Of a stretch of DNA of 64,000 nucleotides, positions 41,772 to 50,553 are shown piece by piece. The stretch covers positions 930,001 through 994,000 of the forward strand of contig NZ_RHJS01000002.1 of assembly GCF_003885045.1 (NCBI RefSeq), read 5' to 3'. The notes below the pieces were generated by a model that did no database searches, was not told the origin of the DNA, and worked only from the letters and a program-made list of their open reading frames with translations. The position numbers and the translations under genes were made by a program. The DNA is from Schaedlerella arabinosiphila. GTDB taxonomy: Bacteria; Bacillota; Clostridia; Lachnospirales; Lachnospiraceae. Positions within the stretch are counted from its first letter, which is position 1. Each line of letters begins with the position of its first letter.

Positions 41772-42779
41772 TTATTTGCGTTTTCGATATTTCTGATTTT
41801 TGCTGTTCGGCCTGTCTGGAATCGTGCGCTCAATTAGATTCTGTTCCAAAGCGGGATTCAGATAGTTTTTACGGAAAGTCGGTCTGTGAGAAAGACCGAG
41901 CCGTTCCATAATCTCCGTAGCGGAAAGCATATCATTGCCGAGAACGGAGAGCAGACGGTCAACCGGGGATTTATCTTGGTCGGTTACTTGGTCGCTATCT
42001 TGGTCGGTGGAGCGATCAACAACAGTGACCTCTTTCAGACTGCCTCTGATGATTTCAAGCATCAGTTCAACAAATCCTGCGCTGTCTGCCTGCTTGTCAG
42101 CCGCGCTGAGGGCACCGTAGTATTCTTTCTGACGGGACTGGATCAGTTCCTCAATCGGAAGCCAAAAGAACAGTTCTTTCCATTTACCGAGGAGGAGGCT
42201 GTGCCACATTCGTCCCATGCGTCCGTTGCCGTCTGCGAAAGGATGAATGAATTCAAACTCATAGTGGAAAACCGCACTCTTGATCAGTGGATGAAGCTCT
42301 GAATGCTTATACCAGGCAAACAGGTTGTGGATATGCTCCGGCACAAATTCTGCCGAAGGAGCCATATGGATCAGCACTTCGCCGTCAAACACACCTACAC
42401 CGCCGGAGCGGAACTTTCCATTCTCTGGAACCAGCCCGTTCATCATCAGTTTATGCGCTTTTAATAGGTCATCTACAGATGACGGGTCTAAGCGTAGCAT
42501 AAGCTCGTATGCCTCGTAAGCGTTCTGCACCTCTTTAATTTCGTTCGGATTGCCGAGGACGCGCTTGCCGTCGAGAATCGCCGTCACCTGTTCCAGTGAG
42601 AGCGAATTGTGCTCAATCGCAAGAGAGGAGTGGATTGTCCGGATGCGGTTCTCGCGCCGCAAGTGCGGACTGATCGCTCCCTCCTGCAATACCGTGATGC
42701 GACCGACCTGTTCGCTGATTTCCGCAATCAGGAATGTCATTTTATCCGTCATATGAAATGGCGGTTTGTAATCGCTCAT
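41772..42779 (-). CDS. Fic-domain AMP-transferase-like protein
   Basis: A 335-residue cytosolic protein. The Fic core motif HPFADGNGRMGR is complete (179-190), with catalytic His179, so nucleotide transfer to a target protein is likely. An N-terminal helix carries SSLAIEHN (51-58), the position of the inhibitory (S/T)xxxE(G/N) motif, here with His after the Glu. A flap segment VGVFDGEVLIHMAPSAEFVP precedes the core. The C-terminus (about 275-335) is a winged-helix-like domain preceded by a repetitive Asp/Gln/Thr linker. The ATG has GGAGGTG upstream, and its TTGAAA-17-TATAAT promoter lies inside the left copy of the 218-bp duplication. Confidence 0.92.
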   Translation of the reverse strand: MSDYKPPFHMTDKMTFLIAEISEQVGRITVLQEGAISPHLRRENRIRTIHSSLAIEHNSLSLEQVTAILDGKRVLGNPNEIKEVQNAYEAYELMLRLDPSSVDDLLKAHKLMMNGLVPENGKFRSGGVGVFDGEVLIHMAPSAEFVPEHIHNLFAWYKHSELHPLIKSAVFHYEFEFIHPFADGNGRMGRMWHSLLLGKWKELFFWLPIEELIQSRQKEYYGALSAADKQADSAGFVELMLEIIRGSLKEVTVVDRSTDQDSDQVTDQDKSPVDRLLSVLGNDMLSATEIMERLGLSHRPTFRKNYLNPALEQNLIERTIPDRPNSKNQKYRKRK

Positions 42780-42872
42780 CAGTGTTCACCTCCAAATAAA
42801 CCTATTAATCCACCAAGTTGTCGTCCAAGAATAACACATCACCGTCCGCAATAAACCGAAGTATTACTTTTT

Positions 42873-42901
42873 ATTATATTACAAAATGGTGCGGATTTCA
42901 A
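42873..42901 (-). promoter_or_regulatory. Promoter of the Fic gene
   Basis: On the minus strand TTGAAA (42896-42901), 17 bp, TATAAT (42873-42878). An identical copy at 45211-45239 now faces the right end of the insertion sequence. Confidence 0.75.
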
Positions 42902-43090
42902 AAAAATTTATGAATACAAAAATATTTTTTGTTAACTTTAGAACATCAAACCATGATGGATACTGAATATTTTGGTAAATTATCCGCGTGTTAGACAATT
43001 GGAATAATAATTCGGACAGTTTCTGGAAAAAGATTCCGGAATATGTTAGAATATTGTGTAAATCAAGCCGTGCATGGAAGCGGAGATGGA
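42873..43090. repeat. Left copy of a 218-bp direct duplication flanking the IS
   Basis: Identical by eye, base for base, to 45211-45428. It contains the Fic promoter and a plus-strand promoter (TGGAAA 43024-43029, 17 bp, TAGAAT 43047-43052) that here reads into the IS. Confidence 0.93.
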
Positions 43091-43212
43091 CGGGTTTTAA
43101 ACACTTTTGAACCGCAAAAAACGCCATAAACCGCAAAAATGCGGCTTTTTTTATGTCAAATTTTATAAAATTATATGTTGTACGGAGTTGTATATTGTGT
43201 TATAATGGTATT

Positions 43213-45111
43213 ATGAAATTGAATTATGACAGAAAATCAAAAAACCCAACTTATTTTATCCAGCAAGGATTCCGCAATGGCAAAAAGACTTCTACCAGAA
43301 ATGTAGCTGTGATCGGTAAACACTTGGATCTTCTTAAGATCACTGATGATCCCCTTGCTTATGCCAAGCAAAAAGTTGCCGAATATAACGAGCAGATGAA
43401 AAACAGTAAGGTCTCTATGGAGGTGACAATCGACTTTGACGAAAAGATCAAAGCATCAAATGACCTTATTTCATCGGACACCAGCCGCAATATCGGCTAC
43501 TTTTTCCTGCAGTCCGTTTATCATAACCTTGCAATTGGCAGCTTCCTCAAAAAAGTATCCGCTGATTCCCGGATCACCTTCGACCCCAACCTTGTGAACC
43601 GGTTTCTGACCTGCGCAAGAATACTGGAACCAGAATCCAAGTTTGCTACGCTCCGCCATCTGGGCCGTTATTATGAGCAGCCGGAAATTGGGTACCAGCA
43701 TATCCACCGGACACTGGATCTTCTGGCTGAAAACTATACCGGATATCTCCAGAACCTTTTCCAATATAGCTGCAGGATTGTCAGGCGTAATACTTCCGTA
43801 TGTTACTTTGACTGCACAAATTTTTATTTTGAAGTTGAGTCGCCTGATGATGATTATGTTGATGAAGTGACCGGGGAATTTATAAAAGGCTTCCGTAAAT
43901 ACGGCCCTTCCAAACAGCATCAGCCCGCACCATTGGTAGAGATGGGACTCTTCATGGACGCGGACGGGATTCCTCTTTCCATGTGTCTTGCCCCGGGGTC
44001 AGATAATGAACAGACACTTGCCATCCCCTTGGAAAAAGAACTGACAAAAATGTTTAAAGGGAAGACGTTTATTTATTGTGCAGATGCAGGGCTGGGGTCA
44101 CTCAATATCAGACGTTTTAATTCCATGGGTGGGCGGGCTTTTATTGTGACCCAGTCAATCAAAAAAATGGCAGGCACTCTGCAGGAAGCTGTTTTTAACG
44201 ATTGCGACTACCGGCTTCTTTCTTCCGATGATCCGGTTACGATTGATAGCATGAAAAGCTTTGACCATCATAAAAAAGAAAATTATCGTCTTTATCAGGA
44301 CAAGGCATACAAAATAATAAATGCTGACCGTCTGGAAGACCTGGGTTTCTATGAAGAAAAAATATGTAAAAATGGAAAAAAGAGACAGGTAAAAGCCAAA
44401 GGGATGCTCAAACAAAAGATTATCATCACGTTTTCCAGAAAAACCATGGAATATCAGCGCTATATCCGCAACCGGCAGGTTGAACGAGCCAAGCGCCTGC
44501 TAAAGGATTTGGACCCTGAAACATATAAAAAAGGCCCAAATGATGTGACAAGATTTATCAAAAGGGTATCGGATGGGAGCGTGAAGGATATTTACGAGAT
44601 TAATGAAGAACGGATCAGGGAAGAAGAAAAATACGATGGTTACTATGCGGTTGCTACCAGTCTGGATGATGATGCCGCCCAGATTCTTGAGATATCTTCA
44701 AAACGGTATAAAATAGAAGACTGTTTTCGGATTATGAAGACAAATTTTTCCGGCCGTCCTGTATATCATCATACCAAAGAACATATCACCGCTCATTTTA
44801 TGATATGCTACACAGCACTGCTGATCTACCGGCTGATGGAAAAGCAGCTTGAAGATTACTGTAAAGATTATGACCGCAGGTGTGGTATTGACCACAATGA
44901 TCCTGCGGAAAGAATGCATTTTACCATTGATAATATCATTGAGATGCTGAAAAATATGAATGTTGTAAATGTCCAGGATATGTACTATATGTCGACCTAT
45001 ACGGGGTCAAAGCTGTGCACTGCACTAAATAGCATTTATGAGCTTGGTCTGGATAAAAAATACTATCAGCCAAAAGAGCTAAATAAAAGAATAAAAAAAA
45101 TTTCAAGCTAG
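43213..45111 (+). CDS. IS1634-family transposase
   Basis: A 632-residue DDE-type transposase of the IS1634/IS4 group. Visible blocks include YFDCTNFYFEVES (first catalytic Asp region, about residue 200), LVEMGLFMDADGIPLSMCL, FIYCADAGLGSLNIRRF (second Asp) and YKIEDCFRIMKTNFSGRPVY with the downstream catalytic Glu, followed by HFMICYTALLIYRLME. ATG 43213 is used, since the conserved part starts MKLNYDRKSKNPTYFIQ; a 20-codon extension to 43153 is open. The gene is uninterrupted, so the element is probably active. A hairpin terminator follows inside the IS. Confidence 0.93.
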   Translation: MKLNYDRKSKNPTYFIQQGFRNGKKTSTRNVAVIGKHLDLLKITDDPLAYAKQKVAEYNEQMKNSKVSMEVTIDFDEKIKASNDLISSDTSRNIGYFFLQSVYHNLAIGSFLKKVSADSRITFDPNLVNRFLTCARILEPESKFATLRHLGRYYEQPEIGYQHIHRTLDLLAENYTGYLQNLFQYSCRIVRRNTSVCYFDCTNFYFEVESPDDDYVDEVTGEFIKGFRKYGPSKQHQPAPLVEMGLFMDADGIPLSMCLAPGSDNEQTLAIPLEKELTKMFKGKTFIYCADAGLGSLNIRRFNSMGGRAFIVTQSIKKMAGTLQEAVFNDCDYRLLSSDDPVTIDSMKSFDHHKKENYRLYQDKAYKIINADRLEDLGFYEEKICKNGKKRQVKAKGMLKQKIIITFSRKTMEYQRYIRNRQVERAKRLLKDLDPETYKKGPNDVTRFIKRVSDGSVKDIYEINEERIREEEKYDGYYAVATSLDDDAAQILEISSKRYKIEDCFRIMKTNFSGRPVYHHTKEHITAHFMICYTALLIYRLMEKQLEDYCKDYDRRCGIDHNDPAERMHFTIDNIIEMLKNMNVVNVQDMYYMSTYTGSKLCTALNSIYELGLDKKYYQPKELNKRIKKISS

Positions 45112-45143
45112 GATTTCCATACAACATTTTCAAAACACCAAAA

Positions 45144-45184
45144 AGAAGGCAAAACCTCGTGTTTTCAATGGTTTCGCCTTCTTC
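45144..45184 (+). terminator. Terminator of the transposase gene
   Basis: AGAAGGC and AAAACC pair with GGTTTC and GCCTTCT (45144-45182), followed by a short T-containing run before the right inverted repeat. Confidence 0.6.
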
Positions 45185-45210
45185 TATTAATTCAAAGTGT
45201 TTAAAACGGG

Positions 45211-45428
45211 ATTATATTACAAAATGGTGCGGATTTCAAAAAAATTTATGAATACAAAAATATTTTTTGTTAACTTTAGAACATCAAACCATGATGGATA
45301 CTGAATATTTTGGTAAATTATCCGCGTGTTAGACAATTGGAATAATAATTCGGACAGTTTCTGGAAAAAGATTCCGGAATATGTTAGAATATTGTGTAAA
45401 TCAAGCCGTGCATGGAAGCGGAGATGGA
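45211..45428. repeat. Right copy of the 218-bp direct duplication
   Basis: Same sequence as 42873-43090. It supplies the downstream ATPase gene with an intact upstream region, including TGGAAA (45362-45367) and TAGAAT (45385-45390). Confidence 0.93.
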
Positions 45429-45443
45429 TATGGAGGAGACAGT

Positions 45444-47169
45444 ATGCAGAAAAAGAAAAAGCTTCCGATCGGAATCGAGTTTTTTTTAAGATTTCAAGAG
45501 AGACAATTTCTACTATGTGGACAAAACCAGTCTGATCCGCGACCTGATCGATTTGAGAGGGAGCGTAAATCTGTTTACAAGGCCGAGGCGTTTTGGGAAA
45601 AGCCTGAATATGGATATGCTGAAAACATTCTTCGAAATTGGTGCGGATTCGTCTTTATTTGACGAGCTGGAGATTTCAAAGGAGACCGATATCTGTGAGC
45701 AGTACATGGGAAAATCCCCGGTCATTTCCATCAGCCTGAAAGACGTGGACGGGATGGATTTCCAGACGGCTTCCGGCATGCTGGGAATTGCGGTCAGTGA
45801 AGAGGCGGAGCGCTTCGGGTTTCTTTTGGAGAGCAATAAGCTGACCCCATCGGAGAAAATGAAGCTGACTCGTCTTATGGACGGGGATTTTCAGAATCCT
45901 GTTTATCTTCACAATAGTCTGCGGCTTCTGACCAAATTGCTTTTCAAGCATTATGAAGCCCCAGTGATTGTTTTGATAGATGAATATGACGTGCCACTGG
46001 ATAAGGCTTATCAGAATGGTTATTATTTGGAGATGGTCAATCTGATACGTTCTTTATTCAGCCAGGTATTTAAGACAAACGGAAATTTATATTTTGCTGT
46101 AATCACAGGATGCCTGCGCATTGCGAGGGAAAGCATTTTCACAGGGTTAAATAATTTCAAGGTAAGGACGATCTCCGACGTAGATTTTGCAGAATATTTT
46201 GGCTTTACGGACCAGGAAGTCAGGGAGATGCTCTGCTACTATGAGATTGAGGATGCTTATGAACAGATAAAAGAATGGTATGACGGATACCATTTTGGAA
46301 ATACAAACGTGTACTGCCCATGGGATGTGATCAATCAATGCGATAAGCTTCGTGCCTGGCCTGAAGCGCCGATGGAAGCGCATTGGGAAAACAGCAGCAG
46401 TAATGCCATTGTGCAGGATCTTCTTGTGGATGCCACAGAAACAACGAAAAGCCAGATCGAGGCGTTGATTTCCGGAGAGGCAGTGGAAAAAGTGCTCATA
46501 CCGGAATTGACCTATACGGATCTGGAAAATGACGATCCGGTGATTCGCCAGACATATCTGTGGAGTGTGCTGTTTGCAGCAGGATATCTGACGGATGCTG
46601 GGAGACCCGGAAATGAGATCCATAAGCTGGTGATCCCAAACAGGGAAGTGATGAATATTTACGAGAAAAGGATTCGTTCCTGGTTTAAAGTCAGGGTTAC
46701 CGGCGATACGGTCAGATGGACAAAATTCTGTGAAGCCATAAAGACGGGAGATGCTGTGGAAGTGCAGCAGTTATTTAATGAGTTTATGGCTGCTTCTATT
46801 AGCATCAGAGATACATTTGCCCGAAAGGAAATGAAGGAAAATTTCTATCATGGTATGCTGCTGGGACTTCTGCAGGCAGAGGGAAGCTGGAACCTTCAGT
46901 CAAACGCGGAATCCGGAATCGGATATACAGATATCCGGCTGGAGATTCCAGCATTAAAGACAGGCTGCATCATCGAGGTGAAATATGCGGAAAATGGCCA
47001 GTACGACAAAGCTTGTACAAAAGCGATGAAACAGATGGAGGATGATGGGTATGCTGAGGTTCTACGTCAAGACGGGATGCAGATCATCCATAAATATGGG
47101 ATAGCATGTTATAAAAAAAGCTGCCGGGTGTCATATTGCATGGAAAAAAATAGTGAATCCTTGGATTGA
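45444..47169 (+). pseudogene. AAA ATPase / PD-(D/E)XK gene with a damaged N-terminus
   Basis: Paralogue of the 27134 protein. ATG 45444, after TGGAGGAG, opens MQKKKKLPIGIE as in intact relatives. An eight-T run at 45480-45487 then throws translation out of frame, and the expected DFKRDNFYYVDKT continues in another frame right after a stop. From GTG 45517 the frame is open for 550 residues: Walker A RPRRFGKS, Walker B VIVLIDEYDVPL, and a C-terminal nuclease core with GYTDIRL and GCIIEVKYAE. If GTG 45517 is used, only about 25 N-terminal residues are lost, so some activity is possible. A terminator follows at 47201-47250. Confidence 0.8.
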
Positions 47170-47200
47170 AAAAGGAATGTAGAAGGACAGACAAAAAAGA

Positions 47201-47250
47201 GGAACGCCGTACAGCCGGGAAGTATCCTACGGTTTGGCGTTCCACTTTTT
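47201..47250 (+). terminator. Intrinsic terminator after the ATPase gene
   Basis: GGAACGCC (47201-47208) pairs with GGCGTTCC (47236-47243), with inner GTA/TAC, then ACTTTTT. Confidence 0.8.
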
Positions 47251-47306
47251 ATACCCAAGGGGCATCCTATCATGGCCATGCGGCCGTTTCACAAGGGATG
47301 CCCTTG
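47248..47306. repeat. Dispersed 46-bp-family element, hairpin form
   Basis: Left arm TATACCCAAGGGGCATCCTA, centre ATGGCCATGCGGCCGTTTCA, right arm GGGATGCCCTTGTGTATA. The arms pair imperfectly. On the minus strand the right arm encodes the last residues of the LuxR-type regulator. Confidence 0.85.
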
Positions 47307-48227
47307 TGTATATTCCCTGCAAAATTCCAGAAATTTTCCGGCGGCCTGGCTGCGCCGTTTGATATCGACTTTCCGGAAAATGTTGTAGATATGCGTTTTG
47401 GTGGTGGACTGGGAAATGACGGCTTTTTCGCAGATCTCCGCGTTGTCCGCCCCTTCCATCAGATAACGGAAAATCTCCATCTCCCGCGGGGTCAGCTTAT
47501 ACTGTTTCGCAAATAAAGTCTCCAGATCCGCTTCGGATAAAACAGACATGGAATTTTCCTTTTTCCGGCTGCGGGAAACACAAAGTAGATGCCAGATTGC
47601 AAAAAATATCCCAATTCCGCTGATGATTTCTATGAATACGATCCGAACACCGGAAATGTTCCCAAAATAGAACGAATATGAACAGCCAAAGCAGAGAAAC
47701 GACCAAAGTACCACAGACGATTTGAGGAGCGTACATATTGCAGGGGAAAGATCGCTTCTGATATGTTCTGCGTATCGAAAACTAAGATAAATCATCCAAA
47801 TATGGGGCAGGAGATTGATTGTAATCAGACAGACGGACGCCCACCGCGGTATTGCAGTAAAAGACAGCAAAAAAGTAACTCCGAGCCGAAAGAAGCTGTA
47901 AAGTGCCATCAGACCGCGCTCTTTTTTGGAAGGCAGGACATGGAGAATGCAGGCGAGGATCATACGGTAGCAGATTAAAAGTATCATATTGAGTACCAGA
48001 AGGAAAACTCTGTTGAATATGGGGAACTCCTGATATAACACAGGAAGCGCTTTTATAAATTCGAGGGAGGAATAATAAAGCTCATCCACCAGATAAACTG
48101 AAAACAGCAGAGCCAGCCAGAGATGCAGCCGCTCCTTTTTTTGAACAAAAAGTTGGAAGTATAAGAACATCAGGAGACCGTAGACCAGAACCAATATGAT
48201 ATTATAAAAATATAAAAAATAATCCAT
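47289..48227 (-). CDS. Membrane-bound LuxR-type regulator
   Basis: A 312-residue protein. The N-terminal 210 residues contain about seven hydrophobic segments. The last 80 residues are a GerE/LuxR helix-turn-helix (LTPREMEIFRYLMEGADNAE, then TTKTHIYNIFRKVDIKRRSQ). It may sense a membrane or extracellular cue and bind DNA directly. ATG 48227 has GGGGAG just upstream. The final residues EYTQGHPL and the stop come from a dispersed repeat. It is divergent from the amidohydrolase gene, a possible target. Confidence 0.88.
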   Translation of the reverse strand: MDYFLYFYNIILVLVYGLLMFLYFQLFVQKKERLHLWLALLFSVYLVDELYYSSLEFIKALPVLYQEFPIFNRVFLLVLNMILLICYRMILACILHVLPSKKERGLMALYSFFRLGVTFLLSFTAIPRWASVCLITINLLPHIWMIYLSFRYAEHIRSDLSPAICTLLKSSVVLWSFLCFGCSYSFYFGNISGVRIVFIEIISGIGIFFAIWHLLCVSRSRKKENSMSVLSEADLETLFAKQYKLTPREMEIFRYLMEGADNAEICEKAVISQSTTKTHIYNIFRKVDIKRRSQAAGKFLEFCREYTQGHPL

Positions 48228-48522
48228 GATGCTCCCCGCCCTCTTTTGTAAAAACATATCTTACATACAATGATATCTGAAACCAGGGGGATTGTAAAGC
48301 CGTTTTTTCGTGCGGAATGACCTGGAATGTATAGGGATTAGTCCATCGGCGATCTTTGATAGCGCTGCATGGCGTCCTGACGGCGGGTATGAGAAAAAGT
48401 CATACCGGATTTCATACATTTTCTCGATTCATAAATACTCATTTTCTTTGTATACTGACTTCATCAATTCGGTGACAGAAGGGATCCGGAAACGAACAAA
48501 ATTAAATCAGGAGGAGCAGACA
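48228..48522. promoter_or_regulatory. Divergent region between LuxR-type and amidohydrolase genes
   Basis: About 295 bases. A TATACT -10-like site near 48459 faces the amidohydrolase, about 60 bases before its start, with no strong -35. TTCATA-type short repeats lie just upstream (48410-48440). Confidence 0.35.
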
Positions 48523-50343
48523 ATGAAAAAGAAACACGTACTTCGGCTATTGGCCGCGGCAGTCACAATGGGCATGCTGGCAGGAATCGTTTCATGCGGA
48601 AACGCAGGCCAGAACGACAGTCAGGAAAGCTCTCAGGCAGAGAAAGAAAAAAAGGAAGAACCGGAACAGGAGAACGGGGATGAAGAAGAATCGGACATGG
48701 TATTTCGCGGCGGAACAATCCTTACTATGCTGTCGGAAGACGATATGGACAATTCTGCCGTTGCAGTGAAGGATGGCGAAATAGTTTATGTCGGAGATGA
48801 GGAAGGTATAGAAAAATATATCTCCGATGAGACAGAAGTGATCGATCTGGACGGACAGACATTGATGCCTGGTTTTATTGATGGGCATATCCATGAGCCA
48901 GGCAATTTCCTGACGGAAAACACGACCTTGATCCTGCCGGAAGGAAATCCGGATCTGAACGTGTACAAGAAAGCGATTCAGGAATTTATAGACGACAATC
49001 CGGATTTCCCGATTTATCAGGTGGCAAGTATGGATTTACAGGCATTTCCGAATAACATTCCGGAGAACAGTTGGATGGAAGAACTGGATACGGATAAACC
49101 TGTCGTGTTATCAGATACATCCAAGCATGGCAGGCTGGCAAACAAGATTGCGATTGAAATGGCAGGCATTACAAAAGACAGTACGCCTCCGGAAGGCGGA
49201 AAGGTTTTCCAGGATGAAAACGGAGAACTGACAGGGTATTTTTCGGATGCGGCAAGCATGTTGGATTCCCTGCCGACCATTGAGTATACGAAAGAGCAGA
49301 TCAAGGAAGCTTATGATATGTTCCAGAAGCTGGCAAACAGCTACGGGCTGACGGCGATTGATTCCGGCGGTGCGGACGACAATTACGCAGTAGTAAGTGA
49401 TATGGAAAAGGATGGGGAACTGACACTGCGCATCAATACCACATCATGGGCAGGACAGCCCTTGGGAACAGAAGAAGCGGAACGTTTGATCAAATTACTG
49501 GATGATTACCAGAAATATGCTTCTGATTTTATGCGCGTCTGCCAGGTAAAATTCTCCCTGGACGGCGTACCCGAAGGTGCCACCTCCGCGCTGCTGGAGC
49601 CTTATACAAAAGAAGCCGGCCAGGAAGAGGGCTATGCGGGAACCCAGAAGGCCACGGAAGAGGACCTCACAGCATTTGTCACCGCAATGAACGCGGCCGG
49701 CTACAGCGTGGAAACCCACGCTATGGGAGACGCTTCCGTACAGCGCAGCATGAATGCGTTTGAGGCCGCGGCAGAGGCCAACGGGGGAACACCGGACGGC
49801 GTGATCAACAAGATTGCCCATGTGAACCTTCTGACAACAGAGGATATGACCCGTATGGCAGACGAGGGTGTGATCGCAGCCATGCAGCCGCTGTGGTTTT
49901 ACTATGATCCGTTTTTCTCCGCCCAGGAGGAGAGCAACCTGGGAAAAGAGCGTTTTGAGCAGGAATACCACATCCGGGACATGATCGACGAAGGCATCAT
50001 CATTACAGGCTCCAACGATTACCCGGTAACCGCGGACTTTGCGCCGCTCCACGCCATTGAGGCAGGGGCAACCCAGCAGTCCCCTTATGAAGGCGAAGAC
50101 GACGATCCGGCATACATCCGCAATCCCGAGCAGAGCGCGACGGTCTATGAAATGCTGCAGATGTACACGGTCAACGCGGCATACGGGGCGCATATGGACG
50201 ATATCGTGGGAACGGTTGAGGAAGGAAAGAAAGCAGATTTCGTCATTCTGGGAGACAATCCTCTGACCTGCGATGTAAAGGCGATTTCGGACATCACTGT
50301 GGAATATACGATATCCGACGGACGCATCGTATATCAGAAATAA
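48523..50343 (+). CDS. Amidohydrolase-3-family lipoprotein (YtcJ-like)
   Basis: Predicted secreted, lipid-anchored metal hydrolase of 606 residues. The lipoprotein signal ends at GIVSCGN (Cys about 25), followed by an acidic Ser/Glu linker to about residue 60. The amidohydrolase barrel then shows GFIDGHIHEPGN (metal His pair, about 118), ETHAMGDASVQ, KIAHVNLL and ITGSNDYPV (metal Asp), with the C-terminal beta segment GTVEEGKKADFVILGDNP. Relatives hydrolyse amides or imidic compounds; the substrate is unknown. ATG 48523 follows GGAGGAGC. A bidirectional terminator follows at 50371-50419. Confidence 0.92.
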   Translation: MKKKHVLRLLAAAVTMGMLAGIVSCGNAGQNDSQESSQAEKEKKEEPEQENGDEEESDMVFRGGTILTMLSEDDMDNSAVAVKDGEIVYVGDEEGIEKYISDETEVIDLDGQTLMPGFIDGHIHEPGNFLTENTTLILPEGNPDLNVYKKAIQEFIDDNPDFPIYQVASMDLQAFPNNIPENSWMEELDTDKPVVLSDTSKHGRLANKIAIEMAGITKDSTPPEGGKVFQDENGELTGYFSDAASMLDSLPTIEYTKEQIKEAYDMFQKLANSYGLTAIDSGGADDNYAVVSDMEKDGELTLRINTTSWAGQPLGTEEAERLIKLLDDYQKYASDFMRVCQVKFSLDGVPEGATSALLEPYTKEAGQEEGYAGTQKATEEDLTAFVTAMNAAGYSVETHAMGDASVQRSMNAFEAAAEANGGTPDGVINKIAHVNLLTTEDMTRMADEGVIAAMQPLWFYYDPFFSAQEESNLGKERFEQEYHIRDMIDEGIIITGSNDYPVTADFAPLHAIEAGATQQSPYEGEDDDPAYIRNPEQSATVYEMLQMYTVNAAYGAHMDDIVGTVEEGKKADFVILGDNPLTCDVKAISDITVEYTISDGRIVYQK

Positions 50344-50370
50344 AACGTTCGGCATCTTAAGAAGGCATAA

Positions 50371-50419
50371 CAAAAAAGACAGCCTGCAGTAAGAAAACTT
50401 ACGCAGTCTGTCTTTTTTG
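50371..50419. terminator. Bidirectional terminator
   Basis: AAAAAAGACAG...CTGCAGTAAG pairs with CTTACGCAG...CTGTCTTTTTT with one internal mismatch region. It closes the amidohydrolase gene and can also serve the opposing chemotaxis-receptor gene. Confidence 0.88.
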
Positions 50420-50553
50420 TTACGATTCACAGTCGGATAAATACTGCCGGTCAGATTCATCAAGCGCGGCTTGCAAGAAGCTGATTGTCAGTTTTTATCT
50501 GACTGGAATCAGTCGTTTTTTTATTCACAACACACAGCAATTATAAAATGATC

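Larger units (their letters stand above)
43091..45210 (+). mobile_element. IS1634-family insertion sequence, 2120 bp
   Basis: Ends are CGGGTTTTAAACACTTTTGAA (left, split as CGGGTTTTAAACACTTTTGA plus A) and, read inward from the right, CCCGTTTTAAACACTTTGAA: terminal inverted repeats of about 20 bp. One transposase gene fills it. The flanks are a 218-bp perfect direct duplication. IS1634-like elements are known for long, variable target duplications, so the whole structure is one clean, fairly recent insertion. Confidence 0.92.
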
